Shown in pieces: positions 9,459 through 19,010 of a DNA stretch of 52,468 nucleotides; the stretch's first letter is position 1, and the number at the start of each line of letters is the position of its first letter. The stretch is from the NCBI GenBank assembly GCA_045595445.1, contig JAZOAK010000018.1, forward strand, positions 1 through 52,468, given 5' to 3'. The translations under genes and the position numbers were made by a program. Origin of the DNA: RGIG3009 sp045595445. Its GTDB lineage: Bacteria > Bacillota > Clostridia > Oscillospirales > Acutalibacteraceae. A model generated the notes under the pieces. The model was not told the DNA's origin. It did no database searches and was given only the letters and a program-made list of their open reading frames with translations.

Positions 9459-9473
9459 CGAGAGGGGGCACGG

Positions 9474-11348
9474 ATGATGGCCAAAATTCAAGTATTGGAT
9501 AAGCATACCGCGGAACTGATTGCCGCGGGCGAGGTGGTCGAGCGACCTGCCTCGGTTGTGAAAGAATTGGTGGAAAACGCCATTGATGCCGGTGCCACCA
9601 CCATTACGGTAGAAATCAAAAACGGAGGGATCTCGTATATCGGGATCACCGATAACGGTTGCGGATTTTCCAGAGAGGATGTGCCGACGGCATTTTTGCG
9701 GCATGCGACCAGTAAGATCCGCGCCGAGGAAGATCTCAACACCATTTCCACGTTGGGATTTCGCGGTGAAGCGCTGGCGTCGGTGGCAGCGGTGGCACGT
9801 GTCGAACTTGTCACGCGCACCGAGGACGAGCTTGCCGGTACGCGGTACGTGATTGAGGGCGGCGAGGAGATCGAATTATCCGACGTCGGTTGCCCCCGCG
9901 GTTCGACCATCTGCGTACGGGATCTGTTTTATAATGTCCCGGCGCGCATGAAGTTCTTAAAAAAGGACGTGGGGGAGGCCAATGCGGTTGCCGGCGTGGT
10001 GGATCGCCTGGCTTTGTCGCACCCTGAGATTTCGTTCCGCTTTATCCGCGAAGGACGGGATGAATTGTTAACCCCCGGCAACGGCGATCTGTATGCGTGC
10101 ATCAGCGCGGTGCTTGGCCGTGAATTTGCCAAAACGCTGACAAAAGTTGAGTACGACTTAGGCGGCGTGCACGTGCACGGCTATACTTGCCGTCCGGAGG
10201 GGGCGCGAGCCAACCGTACGATGCAGCATTTCTTTATCAACGGACGGTACGTGAAAACACGTACCGCCATGGCGGCGATTGAACAGGCGTATAAAGGCTC
10301 TATCATGGTGGGGAAATTCCCTGCGTGTGTGTTGTGCGTAGACATGCCGCCCGAAACGGTGGATGCCAACGTGCATCCTGCGAAGATTGAAGTGCGCTTT
10401 GTCAACGAAAAGCCGGTATTTGATGCGGTGTATCATGCCGTTCGCTCGGCATTAGAGGGCGACAGCGCGCTGCCCAAAGCGACGTTGCCGACACCGGTGA
10501 TACAGCCGCCGAAACCGCAGTATACTACACCCACTCCGGCCAGAGAACTGGCGCGTCGCGTGACCGAAACGCCGTCGGCGACGTTGTCGACACCACCGCC
10601 GCCTGCACGGTCAAAACCGATTGCACAGGGGCGACCAACGATGATGCGGGACGGTACCTCGGTGATGAACAGTTTCTTTGAGACACCGACTAAAAAAGAG
10701 GTGCCGGCACCGCCACCGGTGGTGACTCAACCACAACCGCAACCCGAGCCGGCACAGCAGACAATCGCACAGGAGCAACCCGAACCGATTCGCCTGCTGG
10801 GCGAAGTGTTGCATACGTATATCGTTGCGGAGTGGCGCGGATCGGTGTATTTTATTGATAAGCACGCCGCACACGAGCGGATCTTATACAATCAACTCAA
10901 AGAAACTACCCGGGAGGGCTCACAACTCTTGCTTTCGCCGCTGTCGGTATCGCTCAGCCGTGAGGAATACGGTGCGTTGACCGAGGCGTTTGAACAGTTG
11001 GAGCAAGCGGGTTTTGAAGTAGAGGAATTTGGCGGGAACACGCTGCTGGTGCGCGCGGTGCCGATGATGCTCATCGACGGTAACATTGCCGAAAGTTTGC
11101 GCGAAATCGCGGGTGGGTTGCTCACCGGCAAACGTGAGATCACGACCGAACGGCTTGACTGGATTTATCATTCCGTCGCCTGCCGTGCCGCCGTAAAAGC
11201 AGGGGACGGCAGTACACCTGGGGAATTGCTGAAACTGGCACAGCGCGTGCTGTATAACGAGGATATTCGCACCTGCCCGCACGGTCGACCGGTATGTTTT
11301 GAGTTGACCGCCAGAGAAATTGAAAAACAGTTTGGACGGATCGTATGA
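9474..11348 (+). CDS. mutL: DNA mismatch repair protein MutL (endonuclease type)
   Basis: Couples MutS to strand removal. The N-terminal GHKL ATPase is intact (ENAIDAGAT, DNGCGF, RHATSKI, GFRGEAL). A proline-rich linker spans about residues 325-430. The C-terminal domain has the endonuclease metal motifs: DKHAAHE near residue 461 (family consensus DQHA-x2-E-x4-E), SVACRAA and CPHGRP, so this MutL should nick DNA itself, as expected for an organism without MutH. The last glutamate of the first motif is replaced by asparagine (HERILYN). Start is either of two adjacent ATGs (9474, 9477). It overlaps miaA by 4 nt. Confidence 0.96.
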   Translation: MMAKIQVLDKHTAELIAAGEVVERPASVVKELVENAIDAGATTITVEIKNGGISYIGITDNGCGFSREDVPTAFLRHATSKIRAEEDLNTISTLGFRGEALASVAAVARVELVTRTEDELAGTRYVIEGGEEIELSDVGCPRGSTICVRDLFYNVPARMKFLKKDVGEANAVAGVVDRLALSHPEISFRFIREGRDELLTPGNGDLYACISAVLGREFAKTLTKVEYDLGGVHVHGYTCRPEGARANRTMQHFFINGRYVKTRTAMAAIEQAYKGSIMVGKFPACVLCVDMPPETVDANVHPAKIEVRFVNEKPVFDAVYHAVRSALEGDSALPKATLPTPVIQPPKPQYTTPTPARELARRVTETPSATLSTPPPPARSKPIAQGRPTMMRDGTSVMNSFFETPTKKEVPAPPPVVTQPQPQPEPAQQTIAQEQPEPIRLLGEVLHTYIVAEWRGSVYFIDKHAAHERILYNQLKETTREGSQLLLSPLSVSLSREEYGALTEAFEQLEQAGFEVEEFGGNTLLVRAVPMMLIDGNIAESLREIAGGLLTGKREITTERLDWIYHSVACRAAVKAGDGSTPGELLKLAQRVLYNEDIRTCPHGRPVCFELTAREIEKQFGRIV

Positions 11349-12292
11349 CCAACAAGACGAACAAGGTGCCGCTTTGTGTGGTCGCGGGACCGACGGCATC
11401 GGGCAAGACCGCTTTGGCGGTCGAGTTGTGCCGCCGTTTCGGTGGCGAAGTGATCTCTGCCGATTCGATGCAGGTATACGACACGCTATGTGTCGGTACG
11501 GCACGACCGAACGAGGAAGAACAAGGCGGTATTCCGCATCATTTGATGGGGTTTTTACCACCCGATGCGTCGTACAGTGTGGCAAAATATGCCGAGCAGG
11601 CGCACCGTGTGATTGCAGAAGTGCACAGTCGCGGCAAACTGCCGGTGCTGTGTGGCGGTACCGGCCTGTATATACAGGCGGTGACCGAAAATCTTTCCTA
11701 TGAACAACAGCCTGAAAATCGCGAGGTGCGTGATCGTTTGCATGAACGGATTGCACGCGAAGGCGGCGACGTGTTGTTGAGAGAACTTTCAAAACGGGAT
11801 CCCGAAACGGCGGCGCGCTTGCACCCAAACGATCACGGTCGCATTATTCGTGCGTTGGAGATTATTGAAACAACGGGGCGCACCATTACGCAGCAAAACG
11901 AGGCATCGCGCAAAGCGGGGTCGCCGTATGCGCTGTGTGGATTGCGGCTGGATTTCCGTGACCGCGAGCGGTTATATGACCGCATCAATCGCCGCGTGAC
12001 GGCGATGCTTGAAAATGGGTTGGAAGCGGAAGCGCGTTGGTTACGAGAACAGCCGAACACCGATACGGTGCGTCAGGCAATCGGATATAAAGAGTTGAAT
12101 CCGTATCTGACGGGCAAAGTGACGCTGGACGAGGCAGCGGATGCCATCCGTCAGGGGACCAGACGATATGCGAAACGGCAGTTGTCGTGGTTTCGACGCG
12201 AGGAGTGGATGACGACCGTCTATATGGACGATGCCGATTGTATCGAACAGGCGATGGCTTTGGTAGAAACATTTTTGCGAAAGGAGAAGTGA
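11345..12292 (+). CDS. miaA: tRNA dimethylallyltransferase
   Basis: Transfers a dimethylallyl group to A37 of UNN-reading tRNAs, giving i6A, the MiaB substrate. In 315 residues the P-loop GPTASGKTALA, the SADSMQVY motif and the IPHHLMGF motif are clear. It starts inside the mutL stop codon (ATGA overlap), so the two are translationally coupled. Confidence 0.96.
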   Translation: MTNKTNKVPLCVVAGPTASGKTALAVELCRRFGGEVISADSMQVYDTLCVGTARPNEEEQGGIPHHLMGFLPPDASYSVAKYAEQAHRVIAEVHSRGKLPVLCGGTGLYIQAVTENLSYEQQPENREVRDRLHERIAREGGDVLLRELSKRDPETAARLHPNDHGRIIRALEIIETTGRTITQQNEASRKAGSPYALCGLRLDFRDRERLYDRINRRVTAMLENGLEAEARWLREQPNTDTVRQAIGYKELNPYLTGKVTLDEAADAIRQGTRRYAKRQLSWFRREEWMTTVYMDDADCIEQAMALVETFLRKEK

Positions 12293-12296
12293 CGGT

Positions 12297-13520
12297 ATGA
12301 ATCAAGCAGCAAAACGGATTTTGATTGTCTTGTTGTCGTTCTTGCTCATTGTTTATGTGGGCGTACAAGGGTATCTGATCTTCTCGGCATCGCTTGAAAC
12401 TATCACCGCCGACAAAGAGATCGCTTACGATACGATCAAAACAACCGGTGTGGTATATCGTAGTGAATCGGTGATCCGTCAGCAGACGGACGGCTATGTA
12501 TTTTACACGGTTCAAGACGGCAACCGTATTTCCAAAAACGGTAATATCGCACACGTCTATACGAGTGCGAACGACGCGTTGGCACAGCAGGAACTTGATC
12601 TTTTGGATGAGGAGATCGCTTCGCTGACGTCTATTAACGCGCAAGGGTCCAGCAATCGAGCAAGTTTGAACAGCATCAATCAACAGATTAACCAAACGTG
12701 GTTTTCAATCTCCCGATCGGCGCAGATGGCGGCGTATGGTGAGATCAATGAGTTGCATTCCAAAATGTTGACCTTATTAAATAAAAAGCAACTCACCATT
12801 GGAAAAGAGGAAAACTTTGATGCACGCCTGTCCGAGCTCAAAGCGCGGCGGGCGGAGCTTGCCGCATCGTTTCAACCGGCGACCGCTACGGTTTCTTCGC
12901 CGATTTCCGGCTATTTTGTCGGGTCTGCAGACGGTTTTGAAACGCTCCTCACAACCGAGAACGCACAGTCACTCACGGTGAACGATATTAAACAGGCGAT
13001 GACGCTTGAACCCAAGGTAGACGAAACGAATTTCGTCGGCAAGATCGTAGGTGACTACGAATGGTATCTCGCTTGTGTGCTGCCCCTTGAAAGCGTGGTG
13101 ACGCTGAAAAAAGGCATGCAACGGGCGGTGTGTATGCCGTTCGTGCAAAGTGATCCGTTGCAAATGACGGTGGTAGCACTCAACAAAGCAGCGGACGATC
13201 AAGTGGCAGTTGTTTTTCAGTGCACCCAAATGTCGGGTGCGTTGTCCACGGTACGCCGTGAACAAATCGAAATCCGATTAACGCAGTACGAGGGTATCGT
13301 GGTGCCGGATGAGGCGATCTATTTCAACGAGCAGCACGAGGCGGGCGTATATATTCAAGACGGCAACATTCTGCGTTTTAAGCGGATACAGGTGTTGCAT
13401 CACAACGAGAGTGAGCGATACTCGGTTTGCGAGATCAAAGACGATAAAGCTTATGTGCAACTGTACGATCTCATCGTAACAGAAGGAGAGGATCTGTATG
13501 ACGGCAAACTGGTCCGTTGA
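12297..13520 (+). CDS. HlyD-like single-span membrane protein
   Basis: A 407-residue protein with one N-terminal signal anchor (about residues 8-30) and an extracytoplasmic part that looks like a membrane-fusion/adaptor protein: a short beta segment (GVVYRSESV, then a lipoyl-like TDGYVFYTVQDG), a helical stretch (about 95-185) and a C-terminal beta half ending in VQLYDLIVTEGEDLYDG. No partner ABC or RND transporter is nearby, so an export role is doubtful; its place between miaA and the yggS-sepF-divIVA cluster suggests an envelope or division role (inference). ATG 12297 follows AAAGGAG. Its end overlaps yggS by 23 nt. Confidence 0.75.
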   Translation: MNQAAKRILIVLLSFLLIVYVGVQGYLIFSASLETITADKEIAYDTIKTTGVVYRSESVIRQQTDGYVFYTVQDGNRISKNGNIAHVYTSANDALAQQELDLLDEEIASLTSINAQGSSNRASLNSINQQINQTWFSISRSAQMAAYGEINELHSKMLTLLNKKQLTIGKEENFDARLSELKARRAELAASFQPATATVSSPISGYFVGSADGFETLLTTENAQSLTVNDIKQAMTLEPKVDETNFVGKIVGDYEWYLACVLPLESVVTLKKGMQRAVCMPFVQSDPLQMTVVALNKAADDQVAVVFQCTQMSGALSTVRREQIEIRLTQYEGIVVPDEAIYFNEQHEAGVYIQDGNILRFKRIQVLHHNESERYSVCEIKDDKAYVQLYDLIVTEGEDLYDGKLVR

Positions 13521-14223
13521 TGCGCAGCGCGTGCTGGATAACCTAAACGCTGTGGAGGAACGTTTGTGTGCCGCTTGCGCGGCTGCCGGTCGTCGCCGCG
13601 AAGAGGTTACTTTGATGGCGGTTACCAAAACGGTGGCGCCGGAACTTATCAATTTAGTGCTGGATGCCGGTGTTACCTGTATCGGTGAAAATCGCGTTCA
13701 AGAATATCTTGCCAAGCGTGACGCGCTGCATCTGAACGGTGTTGAACGGCATTTGATCGGACATTTGCAAACCAATAAGGTCAAACGAATCGTCGGCGAG
13801 GTCGATATGATCCAGTCGGTGGATAGCGTACACTTGGCAAAAGCCATTTCGGATGCGGCGAAGCTGACCGAGCGCGGTGTGATGGATGTTCTGGTTGAGG
13901 TAAATATCGGCGGTGAGGACTCAAAAAGCGGTGTTTCTCCCGATGCTTTGGAGGAGTTGTTGGACGAAACCGGCGAGTTCGACGGTATTCGCGTGCGGGG
14001 TCTCATGACAATTCCGCCTATTTTACACACAGAAACGGAAAAACGTGCGATTTTTTCTAAAATGCACAAACTGTTTATTGACATTCAGGGTAAAAATATG
14101 GATAATAGTACTATGGAAGTATTGTCCATGGGTATGTCTTCTGATTTTGCGGAGGCTGTGCTGGAGGGATCCACGTTGATTCGCGTCGGCTCAGCGATCT
14201 TCGGCGAAAGACAGTATAAATGA
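13498..14223 (+). CDS. yggS: YggS/YlmE family PLP homeostasis protein
   Basis: A pyridoxal-phosphate binding protein that buffers PLP and affects amino-acid balance; no enzymatic reaction is firmly known. In 241 residues the PLP lysine lies in LMAVTKTV, followed by GENRVQEY, HLIGHLQTNK and the C-terminal LSMGMSSDFAEAV and RVGSAIFGER motifs. The ribosome site GAAGGAGAGG lies inside the end of the preceding gene, so expression is coupled. It heads the ylmE-ylmF-ylmH-divIVA order of Bacillota. Confidence 0.94.
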   Translation: MTANWSVDAQRVLDNLNAVEERLCAACAAAGRRREEVTLMAVTKTVAPELINLVLDAGVTCIGENRVQEYLAKRDALHLNGVERHLIGHLQTNKVKRIVGEVDMIQSVDSVHLAKAISDAAKLTERGVMDVLVEVNIGGEDSKSGVSPDALEELLDETGEFDGIRVRGLMTIPPILHTETEKRAIFSKMHKLFIDIQGKNMDNSTMEVLSMGMSSDFAEAVLEGSTLIRVGSAIFGERQYK

Positions 14224-14239
14224 GCAGGAGGAACAGAAA

Positions 14240-14668
14240 ATGGGATTTTTGGACAAGCTGGAAGGATTGTTCGGCGATCAAAGTGAGGAAACCATCGGTT
14301 TGGAGAATGAGGAGTTTGTTTCTCGCACTCCCGAAAAAGAGGTTGAGGATGTTCCGCGCAAAAACAACAAAGTGGTCAACATCCACGCGACGGCACAGTT
14401 GCAGGTCGTGTTGGTGAAACCTGAGCGTTTTGACGATGCCAGTGCTGTGGCGGATCACTTGAACGCCAAGCGCACGGTTGTGCTGAATCTGGAATCTTCC
14501 AACAAGGATGTGGCGCGCCGCATTCTGGACTTTTTGAGCGGTGTGGCGTATGCCAACAACGGTCAAATTAAAAAGGTTGCTAACTGCACCTACATTATCA
14601 CGCCGTACAACGTCGGCTTTATGGGCGATTTGTTAGACGAGCTGGAGAATAATGGGCTTTACTTCTGA
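14240..14668 (+). CDS. sepF: Cell division protein SepF
   Basis: Membrane-bound FtsZ partner that shapes the division septum. The 142 residues show the usual plan: an N-terminal amphipathic membrane helix (MGFLDKLEGLFG), an acidic linker, and the globular domain with ERFDDASAVADHL, RTVVLNLE and RRILDFLSGVAYA. The usual ribosome site AGGAGG precedes ATG 14240. ylmH starts inside its last codons (17-nt overlap). Confidence 0.96.
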   Translation: MGFLDKLEGLFGDQSEETIGLENEEFVSRTPEKEVEDVPRKNNKVVNIHATAQLQVVLVKPERFDDASAVADHLNAKRTVVLNLESSNKDVARRILDFLSGVAYANNGQIKKVANCTYIITPYNVGFMGDLLDELENNGLYF

Positions 14669-15419
14669 TCTGTCGGAGGAGGACGCGCTTTTACGCGCCC
14701 GCATCGACGATGCCTGTGAATTGTGTGAAATGCGCTCGTGTCCCCGATTTGTCGGCTTCTTAGATGAACACCGGCAGGCGGTGGCACGAGCCGTCTTGCG
14801 TGAAAAGGGAACATTATCCTTCTTATTTTACGGCGGATACGAGGACGCAGAGCGTACCATTTTGGGTGTGTTTCCGTCGTTTTTGCCGCCCGATACCGAG
14901 CTGTTTCCGCTCAAAGCGATCGGCTTTCGGTATCGTCGGACAGCCACCTTGTCACACCGCGATTTTCTCGGTGCATTGTTGGCAACGGGGATTAAGCGCG
15001 AGAAGTTGGGGGATATTGTTTGCGGCGAAGGATTGGCGGTGGTGTTTGCCGATGAGGAGTTAGCTTCTTTTTTGGCAGACTCGGTTAATAAGGTTGGATC
15101 GGAAGGCGTGCAAGCCCTTTTTCCGTATACCGATGATGTCACCGTACACCGTGAATTTCGTGAATATCAAGACACGGTTGCATCTCCGCGATTGGATGCG
15201 GTGCTGAAAGCGGCACTGCGCATCTCCCGCGAAGAGGCGGCTCGTCACATCACCGCCGGACTGGTTTCGTGTAATCATATGCCGTGTGAAACGGTAGCCC
15301 ACACCGTCAAAGAAGGCGACGTTTTGTCGGTGCGTGGGAAAGGACGGTTTTTGGTTGCGACCCTCGGTCCGCTCACCAAAAAAGGACGATTGATTATCAA
15401 ACTGCATAAATATATATAA
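14652..15419 (+). CDS. ylmH: YlmH family S4-domain RNA-binding protein
   Basis: A 255-residue protein with an N-terminal YlmH domain (FVGFLDEHRQAVA, FYGGYEDAERTILGVFP) and a C-terminal S4 RNA-binding domain (about residues 180-250: SPRLDAVLKAALRISREEA, GDVLSVRGKGRF). In Bacillus YlmH binds stalled ribosomes and has been linked to rescue of peptidyl-tRNA. The location between sepF and divIVA is the standard one. Translational coupling to sepF is suggested by the overlap and the internal GGAG. Confidence 0.93.
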   Translation: MGFTSDLSEEDALLRARIDDACELCEMRSCPRFVGFLDEHRQAVARAVLREKGTLSFLFYGGYEDAERTILGVFPSFLPPDTELFPLKAIGFRYRRTATLSHRDFLGALLATGIKREKLGDIVCGEGLAVVFADEELASFLADSVNKVGSEGVQALFPYTDDVTVHREFREYQDTVASPRLDAVLKAALRISREEAARHITAGLVSCNHMPCETVAHTVKEGDVLSVRGKGRFLVATLGPLTKKGRLIIKLHKYI

Positions 15420-15439
15420 CGGAAAGTGAGGAAGACAAG

Positions 15440-16138
15440 ATGATGACTCTGGAAGAAATCCGCAACATTGAGTTTAACCGTGGGCGTGGATACCGCTCGG
15501 AAGAAGTGGATGACTTTATTGATGAGTGCGTTGAGACCATCGAGCATCTCGTGCAAGAAAATGCCGAAGTGAATCAGAAAATGAAGGCACTTGCTGATAA
15601 GGTGGCCGAGTACCGTAACGATGAAGACAACATTCGTTCGGCATTGCTCAGTGCGCAGCGGACCGGTGACACCATCATTCGTGAAGCAGAAGCGAAAGCC
15701 AAAGCACTCTTGGAAAGTGCACAGCAGGAAGCAGATGCGGCACGGCGCGATCTTCTTGCCAATATTGAGCGGGAAACGAACGAACTTGCCCGCGTGAAAA
15801 ACGAAATTGCTCAGTTTAAGGCAAAATTGCTGGGGCTGTATAAAGAGCATTTATCGCTTATTAATCTGCTGCCGGAAGAAGCGGCGGAACAACCCGCGGC
15901 GGCAGAGGAGCCGGCGGCTGAAGTGCCTGTTAGTGAACCGCAGGAGGACGACAGCGATATGATCGTGGTGGCACCGGTGACCGAAGAAACGGTGCAGGAA
16001 GAGGCGGATGAGGAACTCAAACCCTTGTCGCGTTTCGCCGATCTGAAATTCGGAGACGACTATGACATCCACGCGGATGATGAGGAAGACGACGAGCACG
16101 AAAAACTGACTCGCGGATTGTTTCGGAAAAAGAAATGA
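15440..16138 (+). CDS. divIVA: DivIVA domain cell-pole/septum scaffold protein
   Basis: A coiled-coil scaffold that marks curved membrane at poles and septa. The N-terminal DivIVA motif is visible (EIRNIEFNRGRGYRSEEVDDF), followed by a long coiled coil to about residue 140 with the second DivIVA block (SALLSAQRTGDTIIREAEAKA). The remaining ~90 residues are unusually rich in Glu, Asp, Ala and Pro, a low-complexity acidic tail longer than in Bacillus. Two adjacent ATGs (15440, 15443) are possible starts. Confidence 0.94.
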   Translation: MMTLEEIRNIEFNRGRGYRSEEVDDFIDECVETIEHLVQENAEVNQKMKALADKVAEYRNDEDNIRSALLSAQRTGDTIIREAEAKAKALLESAQQEADAARRDLLANIERETNELARVKNEIAQFKAKLLGLYKEHLSLINLLPEEAAEQPAAAEEPAAEVPVSEPQEDDSDMIVVAPVTEETVQEEADEELKPLSRFADLKFGDDYDIHADDEEDDEHEKLTRGLFRKKK

Positions 16139-16161
16139 GTTCCTAAAAGGAGATTTATCAC

Positions 16162-18960
16162 ATGCAACAGCAGGATTATAACCAAACACTGAATTTGCCG
16201 CAGACTGAATTTCCCATGCGTGCCGGACTGCCGCAACGCGAGCCGGTCATGCTTGAACAGTGGGAAAAAGCGGATATTTACGGAAAGATCATGGAGAAAA
16301 ACGAGGGCAAACCCCGCTATATTCTTCATGACGGTCCTCCGTACGCCAACGGCGATATTCACAACGGGCATGCGCTTAACAAAATTATTAAAGATATGAT
16401 CGTTCGCTATCACAACATGGCGGGCTATCAAGCGCCGTTTGTGCCCGGTTACGATACGCATGGGTTGCCCATCGAATTGAAAGCGCGCGCAAAAGCGGGT
16501 GTGGAAAATGCGTTGTCCATGCCGCCGGTAGAGCTGCGCGGTATCTGCCGTGAGTTCGCACTCGGTTACGTGCGTAACCAGACGGAGCAGTTCAAGCGGT
16601 TGGGCGTGCTTGGCGATTGGGAGCATCCGTATTTAACGCTGGCGCCCGAATTTGAGGCGCGCCAGATCGAAGTGTTTGGCGAGATGGCCATGAAAGGGTA
16701 CATTTACAAGGGCTTAAAGCCGGTGTACTGGTGCCCCGAATGTCAGACTGCACTCGCAGAGGCGGAGATCGAGTATGGTGAAGATCCCTGCTATTCCGTG
16801 TATGTGAAATTTGCCGTAAAGGATGATCGCGGTGTGCTGAGTGCCGCCGGTGTGGACGTGTCCAAGACGTATTTTGTGATCTGGACCACCACTACCTGGA
16901 CGTTGCCTGCCAACTTGGCGATTTGTCTTGGCCCGACCTTTACCTACCAGGTGGTCAAATGCGGCGACGAGAATTATATTCTCGCCGAGGGCTTGGTTGA
17001 GGAGACCATGAAAGCCGCGAACATCAGCGACTATGAAGTGCTGGCATCCTTTACCGGCGCCGAATTGGAATTGATGACCGCACAACATCCGTTCTTGGAT
17101 CGCGAATCACTTGTCATCGTCGGCGATCACGTGACGCTCGAAAGCGGTACCGGTTGCGTACATACCGCTCCCGGTCACGGTGTTGACGACTTTAACATTT
17201 GTAAAAATTATAAACAGATCGGTATGTGTGTCCCGGTGGACAGCGAAGGTCGCATGACCGAAGAAGCCGGTCCGATCTGCGCCGGCATGACCACCGACGA
17301 GGCGAACAAGGCAATTGCCATCCATATGGATAAAACCGGTTCCTTGCTCGCCATGAAAAAGATCGTTCACCAGTATCCCCATTGTTGGCGTTGCAAAAAG
17401 CCGGTGCTGTTTCGCGCGACCGATCAATGGTTCTGCTCGGTGGAGAGCTTCAAGGAAGAGGCTGTAAAGGCTATTCAGGATGTGAAATGGATTCCGTCGT
17501 GGGGTGAGGATCGTATCATTTCGATGGTGCGTGAGCGCAGTGACTGGTGTATTTCTCGTCAGCGCTTGTGGGGCGTGCCGATTCCGATCTTCTACTGTGA
17601 GGAATGCGGCAAGCCGATCATTGATGCCGACTTTATCAAAGCAGTTTCCAATCTGTTCCGCAAAGAGGGTTCGGACGGTTGGTACACGCACGAAGCAGAT
17701 GAGATTCTGCCGGCAGGTGCCACCTGCCCGCATTGCGGCGGTAAGCATTTCCGCAAGGAAAGCGATATTATGGACGTCTGGTTCGACTCCGGCTCGTCCC
17801 ATGCTGCCGTATTGAAAGAACGCGAGGAACTCGGTATTCCTGCCGATCTGTATATGGAGGGAGCCGACCAGTATCGTGGTTGGTTCCAGTCTTCGCTGCT
17901 CACTTCGGTCGCCTGCACCGGTAAAGCACCGTACAAAGCGGTGTTGACTCACGGTTGGGTCGTCGACGGTGAGGGTAAAGCAATGCACAAATCGTTGGGA
18001 AATGCCATTGCGCCCGACGAGGTGATCAATCAATACGGTGCCGAAATCCTGCGTTTGTGGGTGGCATCGCTCGATTACCGCGTCGATGTGCGTTTGTCCA
18101 AAGATATCTTAAAGCAGTTGTCCGAAGCGTATCGCAAGGTGCGTAATACCGCACGTTATATCCTTGGTAACATTCACGATTTTGATCCGAACAAGGATAG
18201 CGTATCGGATGACAAATTGCACGATATCGACCGTTGGGCTTTATTGCGATTGAATCAAGTGATCGAGCAGGTGGATGCTTCGTACAAGGCGTTCGAGTTC
18301 CACGATGCCTTCCATGCGATCCATCATTTCTGTGTCGTCGATCTGTCCAACTTCTATCTGGACGTGCTGAAAGATCGTTTGTACGTGGAAACCGCGGATG
18401 GTGTTGACCGCCGTGCTGCACAGACTGCCATGTATCGCATTCTGAATGCGCTTACGCGTTTACTGGCGCCGATCCTGGCATTCACTTCGGAGGAGATTTG
18501 GTCCTTCATGCCGCACGCCGAGGGCGACGATGCTCGTTCGGTGTTGCTCAACGATATGCCCAAGGCGCAAGCCGTTGCGACAGATGCCGCGTTTGAGGAA
18601 AAATGGAACCGCATTCACGCATTGCGTGACGATGTTCAAAAAGCACTGGAAGCCGCTCGTACTGCCAAGGTTATCGGCGGTTCGCTGGATGCTAAGGTTA
18701 CGCTGTACTGCAACGCGGAGCTTCTGCCGTTTGTACGCGAGATCGAAGGTTTGCTCAAAACGGTATTGATCGTGTCGCAAGTTGAAATTTGCGAGGACGG
18801 TATCGGCGATTTTACAGGTGACTTTGAGGGCCTTTCGGTATCGGTCGCGCACGCGGACGGTGAAAAATGCTGCCGTTGCTGGGCATATAGCGATACGGTG
18901 AAAGCCGATGGTGAAGCAGCCGGATTATGTGCTCGCTGTGCGGCAATACTGAATAAGTGA
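16162..18960 (+). CDS. ileS: Isoleucine–tRNA ligase
   Basis: Charges tRNA-Ile. The 932 residues show the HIGH-type motif (ANGDIHNGHALN, near residue 66), the WTTTTWTLPAN editing-domain motif, and the KMSKS loop as AMHKS (EGKAMHKSLGN, near 610). The C-terminal zinc ribbon (CCRCW ... CARC) is present. The 23-nt gap from divIVA leaves no room for a T-box, so any tRNA control would have to act further upstream. Position in the division cluster next to lspA is common in Bacillota. Confidence 0.97.
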   Translation: MQQQDYNQTLNLPQTEFPMRAGLPQREPVMLEQWEKADIYGKIMEKNEGKPRYILHDGPPYANGDIHNGHALNKIIKDMIVRYHNMAGYQAPFVPGYDTHGLPIELKARAKAGVENALSMPPVELRGICREFALGYVRNQTEQFKRLGVLGDWEHPYLTLAPEFEARQIEVFGEMAMKGYIYKGLKPVYWCPECQTALAEAEIEYGEDPCYSVYVKFAVKDDRGVLSAAGVDVSKTYFVIWTTTTWTLPANLAICLGPTFTYQVVKCGDENYILAEGLVEETMKAANISDYEVLASFTGAELELMTAQHPFLDRESLVIVGDHVTLESGTGCVHTAPGHGVDDFNICKNYKQIGMCVPVDSEGRMTEEAGPICAGMTTDEANKAIAIHMDKTGSLLAMKKIVHQYPHCWRCKKPVLFRATDQWFCSVESFKEEAVKAIQDVKWIPSWGEDRIISMVRERSDWCISRQRLWGVPIPIFYCEECGKPIIDADFIKAVSNLFRKEGSDGWYTHEADEILPAGATCPHCGGKHFRKESDIMDVWFDSGSSHAAVLKEREELGIPADLYMEGADQYRGWFQSSLLTSVACTGKAPYKAVLTHGWVVDGEGKAMHKSLGNAIAPDEVINQYGAEILRLWVASLDYRVDVRLSKDILKQLSEAYRKVRNTARYILGNIHDFDPNKDSVSDDKLHDIDRWALLRLNQVIEQVDASYKAFEFHDAFHAIHHFCVVDLSNFYLDVLKDRLYVETADGVDRRAAQTAMYRILNALTRLLAPILAFTSEEIWSFMPHAEGDDARSVLLNDMPKAQAVATDAAFEEKWNRIHALRDDVQKALEAARTAKVIGGSLDAKVTLYCNAELLPFVREIEGLLKTVLIVSQVEICEDGIGDFTGDFEGLSVSVAHADGEKCCRCWAYSDTVKADGEAAGLCARCAAILNK

Positions 18961-19010
18961 TATCCATATCCGTCAATCGGCGATTAACGGATTGTTAAAG
19001 GGGGAACGGT

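Noticed and set aside
16139..16161. T-box riboswitch before ileS
   Set aside because: Only 23 nt separate divIVA and ileS, and no GGTGGNACCGCG-type T-box sequence is seen.
17107..18033. A 308-codon minus-strand frame opposite ileS
   Set aside because: Shadow of the ileS reading frame with no ribosome site or family signature.
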